Shown in pieces: positions 1 to 11,609 of a stretch of 64,000 nucleotides of DNA; position 1 is the first letter of the stretch; every line of letters starts with the position of its first letter. The DNA is taken from positions 38,298,684-38,362,683 of the forward strand of contig CP141128.1 of the NCBI GenBank assembly GCA_035236585.1, given 5' to 3'. A program made the position numbers and the translations under genes. Source of the stretch: Warburgia ugandensis. Its lineage: Eukaryota > Streptophyta > Magnoliopsida > Canellales > Canellaceae. The notes beneath the pieces are model-generated. The model was not told where the DNA came from and searched no databases. It saw nothing but the letters and a program-made list of their open reading frames with translations.

Positions 1-960
1 TCTCCTTAGACATAGCTTAATATGGCCCTGATACATATAGCAAGAAGATAAATTGTCAAACACTTCATAGAGTAAATTTCTTGCGAAATGAAAATCATAA
101 TCAAAACCAAGTGATTTTGAATGAAGTACTTTATTCATTTCAATATGAAAAACACACTAGCTTAAATTTTGGAAAACCCAAAATCTCACACACATGATAG
201 AAAATATGCCACTTAACATGGAGATTACATTCTAAGGCATTAATGATCAAATGCACAAAACATAAAGATCATCTTGTAGAAAAATTCATAAAGTGGTGGC
301 ATCAAATATCAAAATTCAGTTAGTGTGGCTCATCAAAGCATCAAGTAAATCAAAATAGTTGGCCATTTCAGATAATCAATGATGTATTGATAAATTTAAA
401 TTCAACATCATAATATAATCTATTCATAAGCCATAGCCTAAGTAAATCTTTCACACAGATTTTATATGATTACCTATCATTTAACTTTCAAACGAGCTCC
501 TGTACACTTAAAAACATTATGGGACCAAGTTCTTTACTTATTTTCTAATCCATTAAATATTAGAAGGATGGTCTCACACTCTCATCTATAGTTGGTGCAC
601 CTACAGGTTTTCTGCTTTGGTAGTTTGGCACGAACTCAGTCTTTTGATTTGATTCAGATGACTTTTAGACATTTACTTACTAAATAAATTTATGAGAATT
701 GGTATTATCATCTAACCAAGTTCTCTATAAATTTTTAGGTTCAACGGAGGTTAGGAAGGTTATCAAACACTCCCAACACTAGTATGTGGGCTTGTAGATT
801 TTCTACTTTAGCAGTCGTACATGAACTCAATCTTTCAACTAAATTTAAATGACTTCCTGACATCTAATGGCTAAATAAATTTATAGCAATTTGTATTACT
901 ATATGAACAATTCTGCGTACCTATAGGTTTTCTACACTAGCAATCCTATTATTCTTTCAC
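1..960 (-). repeat. Left (3') LTR of gypsy element G1, truncated at both ends
   Basis: Bases 1-540 align by eye with 4085-4541 followed by 6825-6896 and 17893 onward: the same landmarks (cttaatat/cttaatgc, tatagcaagaag, agagta, ttcatttcaatatg) occur in the same order. The two stretches are therefore paired LTR copies of one element. The primer site at 3246-3258 shows the element is on the minus strand, so this is its 3' LTR. By comparison with the right copy, about 820 bp lie left of the window. The right edge near 955-960 is a deletion joint, because reverse transcriptase sequence follows directly with no LTR end or polypurine tract. Confidence 0.75.
540..955 (-). repeat. Tandem U3-type repeats in G1 left LTR (about 2.5 units)
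   Basis: About two and a half copies of a roughly 185-bp unit. Landmarks recur near 611, 797 and 926: 'tttctgctttgg/tttctactttag/tttctacactag' followed by a stretch like 'actcaatctttcaactaa'. The same unit is present about nine times in the other G1 LTR (17893-19705). The array stops abruptly at the deletion joint near 955. Confidence 0.75.
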
Positions 961-1560
961 TAAAAACTAATCGAGTTTGGGGATTAATTTGAGAATTTCA
1001 GAGTATTATAAAAGAAAATAATAAATTTGTCGAGATAGTCCTTAAATATTATGCTCATCAAATTCATAAAGATCATAGGTGCATTCATTAGTCTGATTGG
1101 TATTACAAGGAACTTGTAATGACCATACTAAATTTAGAATGCTGTTTTTGAAATATCTTCCTCCCTTAATTGATAGTAGACCTTGAATTTAAGACGATAT
1201 TAGAGAAAACCCTAGCATATTGTAATTGGTTGAATAAGTCATCGATATGCAATAAGGGATACTTGTTTTATCATGACTCCATTCAACAATCTATATTTGA
1301 TTTACAGTCTTAGAGATCTATCTTTCTTCTTCACAAACAATACTGGGGCTCCCCAAGGTGATACACTTGATTGAATGAACTCTTGGTTCGACAATTCTTG
1401 AAGTTACTCCTTTAATTCTTTCAATTGTGTAGTAATCATGCAGTATGGTGCCTTGGAAATGGGAGATGATCCTGGCATCATCTCTATTGTGACGTTCATC
1501 TCTCTCTTTGGTGGTAATTCGAGTAATTCTTTTGGAAGAACACCTTAGAATTCACAGAAT
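961..1560 (-). pseudogene. G1 reverse transcriptase remnant (chromovirus-like Ty3/gypsy)
   Basis: Read on the minus strand, about 1500 to 1330 gives a stretch like PISKAPY, then [16 protein letters not shown] (complement of 1330-1370), the usual start of a plant gypsy RT. Further along (about 1100 to 985) come NAPMIFMNLM and IFKDYLDKFIIFF, matching the region that leads into the catalytic Y/F-V-D-D motif. The catalytic aspartates themselves are lost (FFYNT in their place). Frames shift repeatedly and stops occur. Similarity ends near 960, where LTR sequence begins, so the rest of RT, RNase H and integrase have been deleted. It cannot encode an active enzyme. Confidence 0.85.
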
Positions 1561-1599
1561 ACATAAACACTTCTATGGTAGGTCCTAACTCCACCTAAG

Positions 1600-2030
1600 T
1601 CACTATATTTGGCAAGATATGCTGGACAACCCTTAGCAATGAGTTGTGCAGCTTTCCTTGTTGAAATAATGTCATCCCAAGGTGTTCAGTCTACCCCAAA
1701 ATGTAAAGATCTTGCCTCTTGGACTATTAAACGAAACTCTCTTCTTCCTACGGTAGGTAATAGTTCCGTGTGGTGCCAAACAATCCATTCCTCATATGAT
1801 GTCAAAATCCATCATGTCTCACAAGATTATATCAGCATTGAGTTCTCTATTCAAAATAGGATGGAAACCACATGGAGAAATTACTTGGTTACTACTAGTT
1901 CTCTCATTGGTGTGCTAGCCTCCAAACTAAAACCCAAGCGTAGTATAATACAATTCACCCAAGATATGAAGTGACACAATATGAATGAATGAATAGATCC
2001 AAAATATGTTAACACACTTGCAAATCTACC
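1600..2030 (-). pseudogene. G1 aspartic protease remnant
   Basis: On the minus strand the open stretch complementary to about 1609-1900 reads MMDFDII.GMDWL, then YRRKKRVSFNSP, the C-terminal half of a gypsy retropepsin (usual pattern DFDVILGMDWL...CRHKRVTF). Upstream in the element, about 2010-1980, GSIHSFI corresponds to the active-site region (usual LFDSGATHSFI), but the catalytic Asp codon is not preserved. It sits between the gag zinc knuckle and RT, the normal gypsy order. Confidence 0.75.
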
Positions 2031-2039
2031 AAGAATATG

Positions 2040-2900
2040 AAAGTACCTTAAATGATGGCATTAGAAGTGCATGCGGGCTGAGTGGTTAGGGCAAAGACTT
2101 TACCCTTACTTTTCAATGCTACATCCTATCATGGCTAATCAACCTTCTTCCTATTTGGAAAATCATGGAGGAAGTGTCCTTCTTCATTGCACAAGTAACA
2201 ATAGCACTGTGCATGGTGGCGAGATTTGCCCTAATGAAAATTCTTGTAAATTGAGTATTTTGATCAATCTTTCTCCTTTCCTCTAAAATTTGGTCGTGTC
2301 TATCCCTTTGGCCAAGAAAATCTAGCGGGGTTCACATGCTTCTTTCCTTTATAGTTGTGTCATGATCCGCTAACATGATCAACTCCTTGGACTCCTTAAA
2401 GTCCCTCCCGAGAATGGTGGCTAGCCCAACTACCTTGGCCACAATAGTAGCCTACGAAATCAGAATCTTACTCCTGAGTCCATATTTCAACCCTCTAACA
2501 TACTTCTATTCCACTTTTCATTCATTGGGGCACATTTTGGGTGCAAACCTCTTCATTTTGATAAATTTATTTTCACATACCTCCACCAACATCAATCTTT
2601 GCACAAGATTCAAAAAATTTCTTTCCTTTGCCTTTATGATATGTGGAGCAAAGTACTTCTCTTCAAGACAATCTTAAAATCCTCCCACAGGATTTTCTCC
2701 TAGTCCACAAAGTAAGTATACTCTGTCATGGGACATTAAAAAGTAGATTAACTACTTAGCACAAAAAATGGCCACATTCACCTAACAATCCTCCTGGATC
2801 TTCATTGTATTAAAGATCTTCTAGATCTCATATAATCATGTCTCTACTACTTCAACTGCCTCTTCCCTGGCAAACTTTGGAGCGATCTTCTTGAAATGTT
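2040..2900 (-). pseudogene. G1 gag remnant with zinc knuckle
   Basis: Complement of about 2158-2200 reads CYLCNEEGHFLHDF, a CCHC zinc knuckle whose last Cys is replaced by Phe. Complement of about 2660-2530 reads EKYFAPHIIKAKERNFLNL and KFIKMKRFAPKMCP, matching the retrotransposon gag core (pattern EKYFP..IR..KEREFL.L...Y..KF..L.RFAP). Several stops and frame shifts interrupt it. The order gag, protease, RT on the minus strand agrees with the primer-binding site at 3246-3258. Confidence 0.8.
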
Positions 2901-3245
2901 GTATCTTCTTTCTCTTGGTCTACATCTTCTACCTCTCAACCCTAAATACTTCCTCAGGCACCTATCATTGTTCTCAAACCTCTAGCCTTTGCTTTAACCT
3001 TTGACAGAGAAGCTCGACTATGTTGTCTATCGCATCTCCTTAGACTCTCGCATTTTTCTATTCTTCAGCTAGGGCAAGCTCATTAATTGGCAACTGAGGG
3101 GGTCCTCTACATCTCTTAGGTGACATCTATATTCAATAGAATGATTAAGTTTCAATACCTATTTCTTGTGGACCTATGACTCATCCTTCTAATTATTATT
3201 ATTTGTGGTTCTTCTTAGTAGTTTGGTTGTGAGCGAACTAAATCA
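2901..3245 (-). other. G1 5' gag/leader region
   Basis: Between the gag core and the primer-binding site on the minus strand. I see no confident protein match. It is probably the gag N-terminus plus untranslated leader of G1, heavily mutated. Confidence 0.4.
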
Positions 3246-3258
3246 TGCTTTGATACCA
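3246..3258 (-). promoter_or_regulatory. Primer-binding site of G1 (initiator Met-tRNA type)
   Basis: The complement reads tggtatcaaagca, close to the plant initiator-Met tRNA primer site (tggtatcagagc). It lies four bases from the LTR edge (tgatgaacc at 3263). This fixes G1 on the minus strand and identifies the LTR to its right as the 5' LTR. Confidence 0.8.
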
Positions 3259-3262
3259 ACTA

Positions 3263-4541
3263 TGATGAACCGAGCTTTTGGAAATAATATGTTTAAAATT
3301 TTCTTTTAAATAAATTGGATGTCCTCTCCTCGCTTTTCCTTTGAAAACTATTTTAAAATGTATACAATAATATGGTAGATTTCGAGACCACTACTTCCAA
3401 TCCCTTGTATCAATTTCAAAAATTCAAGTATATAGAAAATATATAACTTTAAGCACATCTAGAACCTACCAGTCACAACTCGAAGTAGCTTACACAACCA
3501 TCTAATAATTTAAAAGCTATAATTAAAATTAGAGTATTTATTACAACGTTATTGAATGTCATTGCCCATGAAAGTAAACATCAACTAAGTTCTAAAGTCT
3601 TCATACTTTCTAAATTTGGGTTCTTTCTCCTCCTTGCTTTTGAACTTCTATTGGTCCTTATCTTCCTAAAACTTCTCCTAAAATGTTATTGTAAGGTGGT
3701 GAGCATGATTACTTAGGAGGAATCTATTAAGTTAGACAACACATGCAAAAACATATGTATACAAGAGAATATAGAGTAATGCATCTAATTAACCTTGATT
3801 TCATCAAAATATTCAAAAGCTGATATCTTAAAACTATACAAAGCCACAAAGCAATTTGTTCTGTAATCCTTAAGGATGACCAACATGGAAACTATTTTCC
3901 AAATGAGCTATAGTTGATCGTGGACACCACACAATCTATATAGCCCTCTCATGGAGAGAGTGAATCAAAGGAGAGGAGTCCTCCCATGATACTACTATTC
4001 ACAAATAGCCTCTTACGGGCCAAGTATCTATCTTTACACAAAAATTCAAAATGACATTGGCCAATTGCTATCCCTAACATAGCGACCATAGGGTCTCATT
4101 TCCCCCTCAAACATAGCTTAATGCTAGCCATGACAAGTATAGCAAGAAGTAAATTGTCAGACACTCTATAGAGTAGATTCGTGCACAACAAGAAACATAA
4201 TCCAAACCGAGACATTTTCAACAATATCTTTTGTTCATTTCAATATGTGAAGCATATTGACTTAAACTTTCGCAAACCCAAATTCTCACACAAATGATAG
4301 AAAATATGGCTCTTAGAATGAAAATTCCATTCAAGGCATTCATAATTAGATGCATGAAATATATAGATTATCTTATAACCAAATTTATAAAGTGGTGGTA
4401 TCAAATATAAAATTATTTAACCTAGTTAATGGCTCATTAAAACATCATTGACTAATTAAAAATAACTAGTCAATTTAGATAAAACTACTGCATTGATAAA
4501 TTCATTTCAATCTCATAGTATCATCTTTCCATGAGCCATAG
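3263..4541 (-). repeat. Right (5') LTR of G1, segment 1
   Basis: LTR sequence starting next to the primer site. From 4085 it aligns with window base 1 onward. It stops at the solo LTR insertion at 4542 and resumes at 6825-6896, then again after the CACTA element at 17893. The full LTR would be a little over 3 kb without the inserts. Confidence 0.75.
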
Positions 4542-6824
4542 TGTTATAATATTCAATTAGATCATCTAACCGTGCATATTTGTAAAATTTAGCTTGATTT
4601 TGAATTCAACTCCAATTGACCATCCAAACCTTAATTTTTCAAAATCAATGGTTAGATGATCATTAAAGCTCATTAGATGATTAATATGCGGTTCAGATGA
4701 TTCTAATTTAGTCTTTTCTTTTATAGATCAACCAAAAGATGCATGAATGACTACAATTAAAAGTTAACGGGGCAGATCATCTTAAAGTGCAATGGATGGG
4801 ACAGATCACCCATGAAAATGGATGGGATAGTTTCTTAGAAGACAATGGAGCTAAATTTAGAATCATGGACAAAAGGAAACCCAAATTAGCAAGGATTATG
4901 TAAAGGGCAACTCCTTCCCCCACTTCTCTTTCCTTTTCTCTCCTCTTTCCCTTCCTCTTCTCTTTCCCTCCTTATTCTTTCCTTCATTCTCTCTTTCCTT
5001 TCCCACTCCCTCACTTCCTCTCTTTGGCTGTATGCTAATAGGAAACCCGTAACCAATCCACTTTCCTCTTCGTACCTCTCTCTCACTACCTTCTCTCCTC
5101 TTCCCCATAACTCTCCTTCACCTCTCTTTTTGGGCAAAAAACGGTAGGATGTAGGAGGGAAGCAAAACCGTCACCCCCCTTCTCTCTTCTTCCCTCCAAT
5201 CTCTTATTCTCCCTCACATCCTATTACTTCCTCTCCTTACAACCTTCCTCTTTTCCACTCTCTCTCTCACGTCTTTCTCCCCCTCCTTTCTCTTTTCTTC
5301 CCATTCTATTCTCTCCTCTCCTTCTCCCTTCTCAATCTTTTCTCTTCTCCTCTCTCTCACAACTTTCGTTCACCACCAAACTCTCTCCCTACTCCCTCTC
5401 TTCTCTCTCACATTTCTACCTTCTTTCTCACAACTCTCCCCTTCCTTCTTCTTCTTCTTCTTCTTCTTCTTCTTCTTCTTCTTCTTCTTCTTCTTCTCCT
5501 CTTTCTCTCTCTCACAGACCCGCCTCTCTTCTTCTTCTCTTCTCATCTTTGTCCTATCCTTCTCCCTTCTCTCCCTTCTCTCGAACTCCCTTTTCTTCAA
5601 CGCTCCAGCATCAACCCCCTTTCTCTAGCCAATTTCCAGGCAGGTACAACCCAGCTCGGACAGCACTAGCCGGATCGCGTGCCCAAGTGTTGTCTTCACC
5701 GGCCCAGGATTACCCAACACAGTCCAGAGCTCCATGTCATCGTTTTCAACGGCCCGGCACAGTCTCGATTCCTGATACCCATCTGCTATGCTCATCCTCA
5801 GTTGGCACCGCATCCCCCATCTGCAGAGGCCGCACCTTGGCACTCTCTCTTCTCCCTCAGCTTTCCTTTGTCGTCTACCCCTTCTCTAGCACTAGGGTCC
5901 ATCTCTGGCTTTTTTTCTCGCCTCCAGACATTCCGGGGAAGGAAAATGGGTTTTCCTTCCTTTCCTCTTTCCCTCCTCCTTTTCTCTTTTCCTCTTTTCT
6001 TCTTCTCCCTTCTCCTCCTTCTTCCCCATCTTCCTTCGTCGGGTTTTTCGTCTAGTTTTTCTTTAAAACCAGATTTTTCATGAAATTTCAATTTTGCCCC
6101 TCTCTCTTTAATATAAATCTCATTTCTGTCCTTTTCTGTTAATTCCATCTGTGTCCCCATTTTATTTACATCTACGTCATGTTTTATTCCCATTCTATTT
6201 TATCCATATTCTGTTACCCAGGAACTGTCCAATCTAAATCAGATCATTTAAGGCTTAACCCAATCAACAGGTTAGCCTTAATCAAACCAAATCTTCAATT
6301 TCTCATTCGTTTCTTACTAGATTTCAAATCAATTTTACAAAGTCATTATTAGGACAACCCTAGACATAATCAACCCCTCTAATCTTCTATCAGAAACTCA
6401 TCGATCAATCTGAACCGTCCAAATAGTGAAATTACAATTTAGCCCAGATCTATTTGATTTTGATGAATCTGACAAATCTGACTGGTGGATCTCTAATCAA
6501 GGACATGATGAAGATATCTATGAAGGATGATCATATTTCAGGACATCAGATTTGAAGATTTCGATAATGATTGATCTATGTAAGTAGTTTTTCTTATTAT
6601 TTGATTTTTTTTTTCTTTAAGAACTGGAAATTCTATAATTTTGGTGGATATGATCTTTGATTATCATTTCAATAATTCTCGTATTTTTGAGTGATTTATT
6701 TTTAATTTTAGATAATTACATTGTATGAAAATTCCTACTTTTTAAATCAAGTCCTCGTGGGATCGACCCATACTTGCATAAGCTACACTACAATAGCCCG
6801 TACACTTGCTGTTAAACATCAACA
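4542..6824 (+). mobile_element. Solo LTR (family S1, Tat/Athila-type end), TSD CATAG
   Basis: It starts tgttataat, ends atcaaca, and is flanked by catag at 4537-4541 and 6825-6829. The G1 left LTR carries the uninterrupted site near 430-445 (gccatag then cctaagtaaatc), confirming the insertion. Its last 70 bases contain tcctcgtgggatcgaccc and a cacttgc stretch, resembling the terminal sequence of Tat/Athila-type LTRs just before their primer site. It is homologous to 7419-9124; compared with that copy it lacks about 35 bp near its start. No internal region is attached. Confidence 0.9.
4905..5620 (+). repeat. Pyrimidine-rich tract with (TTC)n microsatellite
   Basis: About 700 bp that is almost entirely C and T on the plus strand, including an uninterrupted cttcttctt run at about 5445-5497. 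Open frames in both directions here (Lys/Glu-rich on the minus strand, Ser/Pro-rich on the plus strand) follow from this composition and are not genes. Confidence 0.9.
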
Positions 6825-6896
6825 CATAGTCTAGGCAAAGCTTTCCCACAAACTTTATGAGACTACCTATAATTTAACTTTTAGATGAGCTATTGT
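6825..6896 (-). repeat. Right LTR of G1, segment 2
   Basis: A 72-bp piece between the solo LTR and the CACTA element (tctaggcaaagc... to ...gagctattgt). It matches 440-510 of the left LTR and joins in sequence to 17893 onward. Confidence 0.8.
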
Positions 6897-6899
6897 ATA

Positions 6900-6929
6900 C
6901 ACTACTACACAAGAGGCTTTTAAAGTCGG
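6900..6929 (+). repeat. CACTA left terminal inverted repeat
   Basis: Thirty bases beginning CACTACTACACAAGAGG; 27 of 30 match the complement of 17860-17889. Confidence 0.92.
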
Positions 6930-7215
6930 CAAAAATGCTAATAGAAGTCGCTTAAAAAATAACTTCTATCAAGTCGACTTTGAAAGTCTATGAATTTTAA
7001 AGTTGTTTAAATAAACGACATCAAAAGTTACACACTTTTGAAGTCGTTTACTACAAAGGACTTCCAAAGTTCCATAACTTTTGAAGTCATTTATGAATAA
7101 ATGACTTCAAAAGTCATGCACTTTTGAAGCCCTTTAGCCTAAACAACTTCAAAGATGGGCACTTTTCAAGTTGCTTAGGATAAACGACTTCAAAAGAAGC
7201 TTTTATTTCTTTTTC
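6930..7215. repeat. CACTA left subterminal repeats
   Basis: Repeated copies, in both orientations, of a core like cttttgaagtcgttt or its complement. One pair forms a near-perfect palindrome at 7078-7113 with 17-base arms separated by two bases. Such arrays are the usual transposase-binding regions of CACTA elements; binding here is inferred. Confidence 0.85.
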
Positions 7216-7418
7216 TTTTTTTCTTTTTTTTTCATTTTTCACATTTTGATCACTAACACCTGTATACATGTAACACCTCCTATATACATTCAATATCACT
7301 ACACCTATTACATTCAATATAACACATTTCTTATAATTTTTATACACATGAAAAAAAAACATACATTCACTTCCACATTGAGTGCAAAACATTCAAATTC
7401 ATCATTATCCATCCACAT
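7216..7418. other. CACTA interior next to left end
   Basis: T- and A-rich sequence. 7340-7418 resembles the tandem unit at 9180-9250, so the solo LTR at 7419 landed within that array. Confidence 0.6.
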
Positions 7419-7802
7419 TGTTAAGTGTTAAATTTTGGTCAAAATACCCCTAATTTAGTATTCAATTAGAGCATCTAATAGATCAAATTTGCAATTTTTA
7501 AATTGATTTTGAATTTAGATCCAATTGGACATCTAATCATTAATTTTTCAAAATTAATGGTAAGATGATCATCAGAGCTAATCAGAGGTATTATGTACAG
7601 TTTAGATGACTCTAATTTGGTCTTTTGTTTTGTAGATTAACTAGAAGAAGCTAGGATGGCTCAGATCAAAAGTTAATGGTGCAGATCACCCATGAGGAAT
7701 CAACATTCAAGATTGGATGGTTTCTTAGGTTCCATTGCTTGTCTCTTTTGTTTCAATTTTTCAGTTCCTATCCATTGAATTGTTTTCACCATTTTTCTTT
7801 TC

Positions 7803-7873
<71 letters not shown>

Positions 7874-9124
7874 TAGCCCATCTTCTCTATATCACCCTCA
7901 TTCTATCTCTTTCTTGTAGCTCTCTGTCAAGCTCCCCTTTTACTGTAATAGAACCCAAACCCCCTGCTCATCTCTCCATTGGGTTTCATCTCTTAAGCAG
8001 CCCACCATGAATCAAGCACCCAGAGATCACCGCACCAGACTACAGATCGGCTGGATCTCCATCATAGCCAACCCAGCACTAGCACTAGTCTTTTGCATCA
8101 TCTGGTTCTATTCTTTGGCCTGGCAATGAACCCAGCTCTCTATCCTCCAACTTAGCAATGTTCATTGGTTCTCTGTCAGACCCATCACTAGCACTGGTCT
8201 CTTTACCACAGCACCTACCCTGCTCCAGCTACTGTCTCCCTTCTTCACTGCCCACAGCTCGCACCGGTCGCCCTAACTCCCATCTCCCTCAATCCTGCTA
8301 GATTCTCCTCTTCACAGCACCGGCACCCATTTGCTAGTGTCTTCTATTCACACATTGCCTGCCCTCCATCGTCGACGCCCAGGTCTGTTCACCAACCTAT
8401 GCACTACTCTGGCAAGACCCATCTCATCCTCCAACTCCCTCCTCCATTAGGTTTCCCTCTTCCCTATTTTCTTTTTCTTTTTAATCAAAATTTTTTGTTT
8501 AGTTCCAATTCTACCCTTTGCCCATTAATTATCTCTATCCTCTTTTTAATTCCCTCTATGTCTTGGCTCTATTCTAGTTTTATTTTATCTATGTTCTATT
8601 ATCTAAGAATTGCCCAATCCAAACCAGATCAATTAAGGCTTAACCTAATTAACGGGTTAACCTTAACCATCAACTAACTTTTAGATTTCATTTTTAGGAC
8701 ATCCTTTGGCTTGCTTAAAGTCTGTAATCTTTAATCTGAACTCTAAAAAATGATCTAAATCATCCAATTTCCAAAACCATTATTTAGCCTAGATCTATTA
8801 TATTTTTTTGAATCTACTTAATCCATTTGGTGGTTCATCAATCAGAAGCACAAGGGAAAGGAATTGATCATAATAGGTCTAGGGAATTAGATGTTTCATG
8901 TTTCTTTAGTTAAACTACTCTCTATTTTAATTGAATTTCTATAATTCTCATTGATCAGTTATATCTGAAGTTTGATTTCACTTTCTATTTTTTTTTATTT
9001 AATTTCAATTTTTGAATAATAAAATTTTATTAAAACTCCAAATTCTTAAAGCGAGTCTCTGTGGGATAGACCTGTACTTGCACACGCCACTACAATAGCT
9101 CATGCACTTGTGAAAAACACAACA
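7419..9124 (+). mobile_element. Solo LTR (family S1), TSD CACAT
   Basis: It starts tgttaagtg, ends acacaaca, and is flanked by cacat at 7414-7418 and 9125-9129. It is homologous to 4542-6824: shared attcaattaga...catcta near the start, 'gatgatcat' stretches, a pyrimidine tract, caccgg-containing middle, and a gtgggat-containing end. It is inserted inside the CACTA element, so it is younger than that element. No internal region is attached. Confidence 0.9.
7806..7870 (+). repeat. (CT)n microsatellite in solo LTR
   Basis: About 32 CT dinucleotides in a row. The Ser/Leu-repeat open frames over it are artefacts. Confidence 0.97.
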
Positions 9125-9340
9125 CACATCTATCTTGAAAATACTCGATAAAAGAAACCACAACACATGCATTTACTACAACGTCCACATTCACTTATAT
9201 TCACTTCCACATTTGGGTATAAAACATCCAAATTCATCACTATCCACCCACATCTATCTTGAAAATATTTCATAAAAGTAATCACAACACATGCAATCAC
9301 TAGAAGCTCCAAATTCACTTCATCCATACTCATTTACTCC
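9125..9340. repeat. Tandem duplication inside CACTA (period about 117 bp)
   Basis: cacatctatcttgaaaatac... at 9125 recurs as cacatctatcttgaaaata at about 9240, with the following ataaaag...aaccacaacacatgca also repeated. Part of the same unit appears left of the solo LTR at 7340-7418. Confidence 0.8.
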
Positions 9341-9363
9341 CACACTCTCCACTCATTCATCAC

Positions 9364-9395
<32 letters not shown>

Positions 9396-11172
9396 CTTCT
9401 AAGAAAATAATGAAAAATAAAAGAACACATACAAGTGAATGAAAAAAAAATACCCATTTATGTATTTTACACATGTAGTTATTCCAAATGTTCTAATTGA
9501 AACTTATTAAAAAATAATTGATATTATTTTTGTTCCATTATTACTATAAAAAAGAATACGTACAATGATATTAGAACAAGAACATGAGAAAAGGCTATGT
9601 GATCCATTTAAAGAAAATAAACAGACATGACATAGGTGTGAAACAAAGTGAAAGCAAATTAGATAACACATGCATGAAAATAAAAACTTTCTAAGTATAG
9701 ATATTTATAAAAATTAAACTTTCCTAAAACTAAACTAAGCTATTTTGATGACACAACAATGTTAAGCAATGTTAACTTTCATGATTCTAGCCATCACATA
9801 GCACATATATATACACATTTATTTGCATGCATATAAACATAACTGGAACAATTTAGCTTCATGTAAGCAACTATTAGCATTCAACAATCAAGAGATATAT
9901 CTTAAAGCATTCACTAGTAAACTTGCGTGTATGTCTTTTTGTGCCTTGTTCATGCCCATTTCAAGAAGTGTGATATAAGTCATTCTTATCAAAGTGATTA
10001 GGCATGTATCAAGACCACCTATTGATTAGTTTTGGGAGTTTTACATAGATTTTCTAATGCTTCTAGTCTAGTCTATGCCAAGTGTAACATGCTTCTATTT
10101 GGTTTATATTTCCTTAGGTGTAGTATTACTTAGCTCATTTTCTTTAGCATGTAATGCATTTAGTCTAAGTAATCTAAATGTTTTCTATAATGTCTTCATG
10201 TTTCTTCTTTCAAGTTCTTGTCATCACTTGGAGTTATGATTCATTAGTTGATTAAATGTTTAATTACATATGAATATTCTAATTTGTGGTGGACATGAAA
10301 GATTAACTATTTTTCTGAGACTAACAATCTCCGTATGTTACAAAGATGGCTTGTGAGTGATAGCTAAAGGTGGATTTCACTTTAGAAAACTATAGTTGAT
10401 GGTTGCTAGAGACAAGGATCTAAGGAGATACAAATTTTTACAAGTCATATAATTGTCTGTCTTCTCATTAGATGGTACAATTATCATTCTAACATATTTT
10501 TAGAAAGTTTCTTTATTTTATTTCCTTACTTCTTTATTAAGATAGTTGCTTAGTTTCTTAAATTATCTCCTTTCTAATTTAGGGTTTACTTTCTAGTTGC
10601 TTAGCTTAGTTGTTTTTTTTTAGTTAGTTCTTCACTTCTTTCTTCCATTTAACTTGTTTTAGGCCTTTAATTCCTCTTTAATTCTCATTAGGCCTTTGGC
10701 CTATTAATCACATTCATTGGTAACTCATACCCATCATCAAAAACAAAAATTAATAATGAGATATCTAACGATAAACTAGAATACATCCATATCACAATTA
10801 ACATAGTAGAGATGTGTATGACAAAAATAATCATCCATATCTAATAGATTTAACTTTACACAAAATTAGCCATTAATCCAAAAAAATAGCTTAATAGCAT
10901 ACAAGTCATTAATAAAAATGATGAAATCATAGCCATCATGATAAGTATTTTTCAACGAAGTCATACTCTCAAATCAAGAATAGGATTTTGTAAAACCTAC
11001 TTCGAGTGTGTGTTTCTATGCTTGTATGTTGATTTCCTCTTTTATTTGCAATCGAGAAGGGCACGAATTGCTCCAATACCTTGGGGTTTTGATTCGTGCT
11101 TGTGCACTAAGTGAAAAAGATTATAGGCTCCAATCAGTGATTTGAGTTGGCGTCGTCTCCCACAATAGGCTA
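9341..11172. other. CACTA interior, no recognisable gene
   Basis: About 1.8 kb of AT-rich sequence with a (TA)n run at about 9367-9393. I see no transposase motif, no long open frame and no similarity to the other elements here. It could hold decayed introns or captured host sequence. Confidence 0.5.
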
Positions 11173-11578
11173 TGTGACGACCCGGGTTTTTGAAAACATG
11201 ATTTGTAAAGTATTTTGAAAGTCAGGGCCCTTAAGAGTGTAAAATTTTTTCGCAAAACAAAGCAGCGGAAATTCTTTTCTTTAGAACTTGTTTTGAAAAC
11301 CCAAGTCACCACTTCATACATAACATAAGTACAATTTGTGTACAAAATAAAATTCCATTGAAGGAATATACTTTTATTAAACTCCAGGATCCATCCACTG
11401 GTTCACAGTACATCCAAATCTAGTACAATACTTGTCCAAATTACATAATCCAAAACTCAAGCTCACCATACAATAAAACTCTCAACAAATAAAAATACAT
11501 GTCTTCAAGGGTATACCTTGAAGATTATTCTCTTCAAGTCTTCTATAGTCTTCAGCTCCTAACTCTCCTTCCCTGGAT

Positions 11579-11609
11579 CTGAGATATTGCAACAAGTACA
11601 ATATCTCAG
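11579..11609. promoter_or_regulatory. Palindromic hairpin in LTR R/U5 region
   Basis: Arms ctgagatattg and caatatctcag are separated by a 9-base loop, about 406 bp from the LTR 3' end. The same hairpin recurs at 48099-48130, with a related palindrome in the Tekay LTRs at 35016-35034. Confidence 0.7.

Noticed and set aside
2068-2110. tRNA-like stretch gggctgagtggttagggc resembling the start of a Ser/Leu tRNA
   Set aside because: It lies within decayed G1 gag next to the zinc knuckle on the minus strand; no acceptor stem or T arm can be paired.
5549-6193. Overlapping frames of 131-168 codons on both strands as a host gene
   Set aside because: They lie in a solo LTR with a defined TSD, are pyrimidine-biased, and show no domain or conservation with the related LTR at 7419-9124.
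7078-7113. CRISPR-like or terminator-like palindromes
   Set aside because: Repeats are in both orientations without unique spacers and belong to CACTA subterminal arrays in a plant genome.
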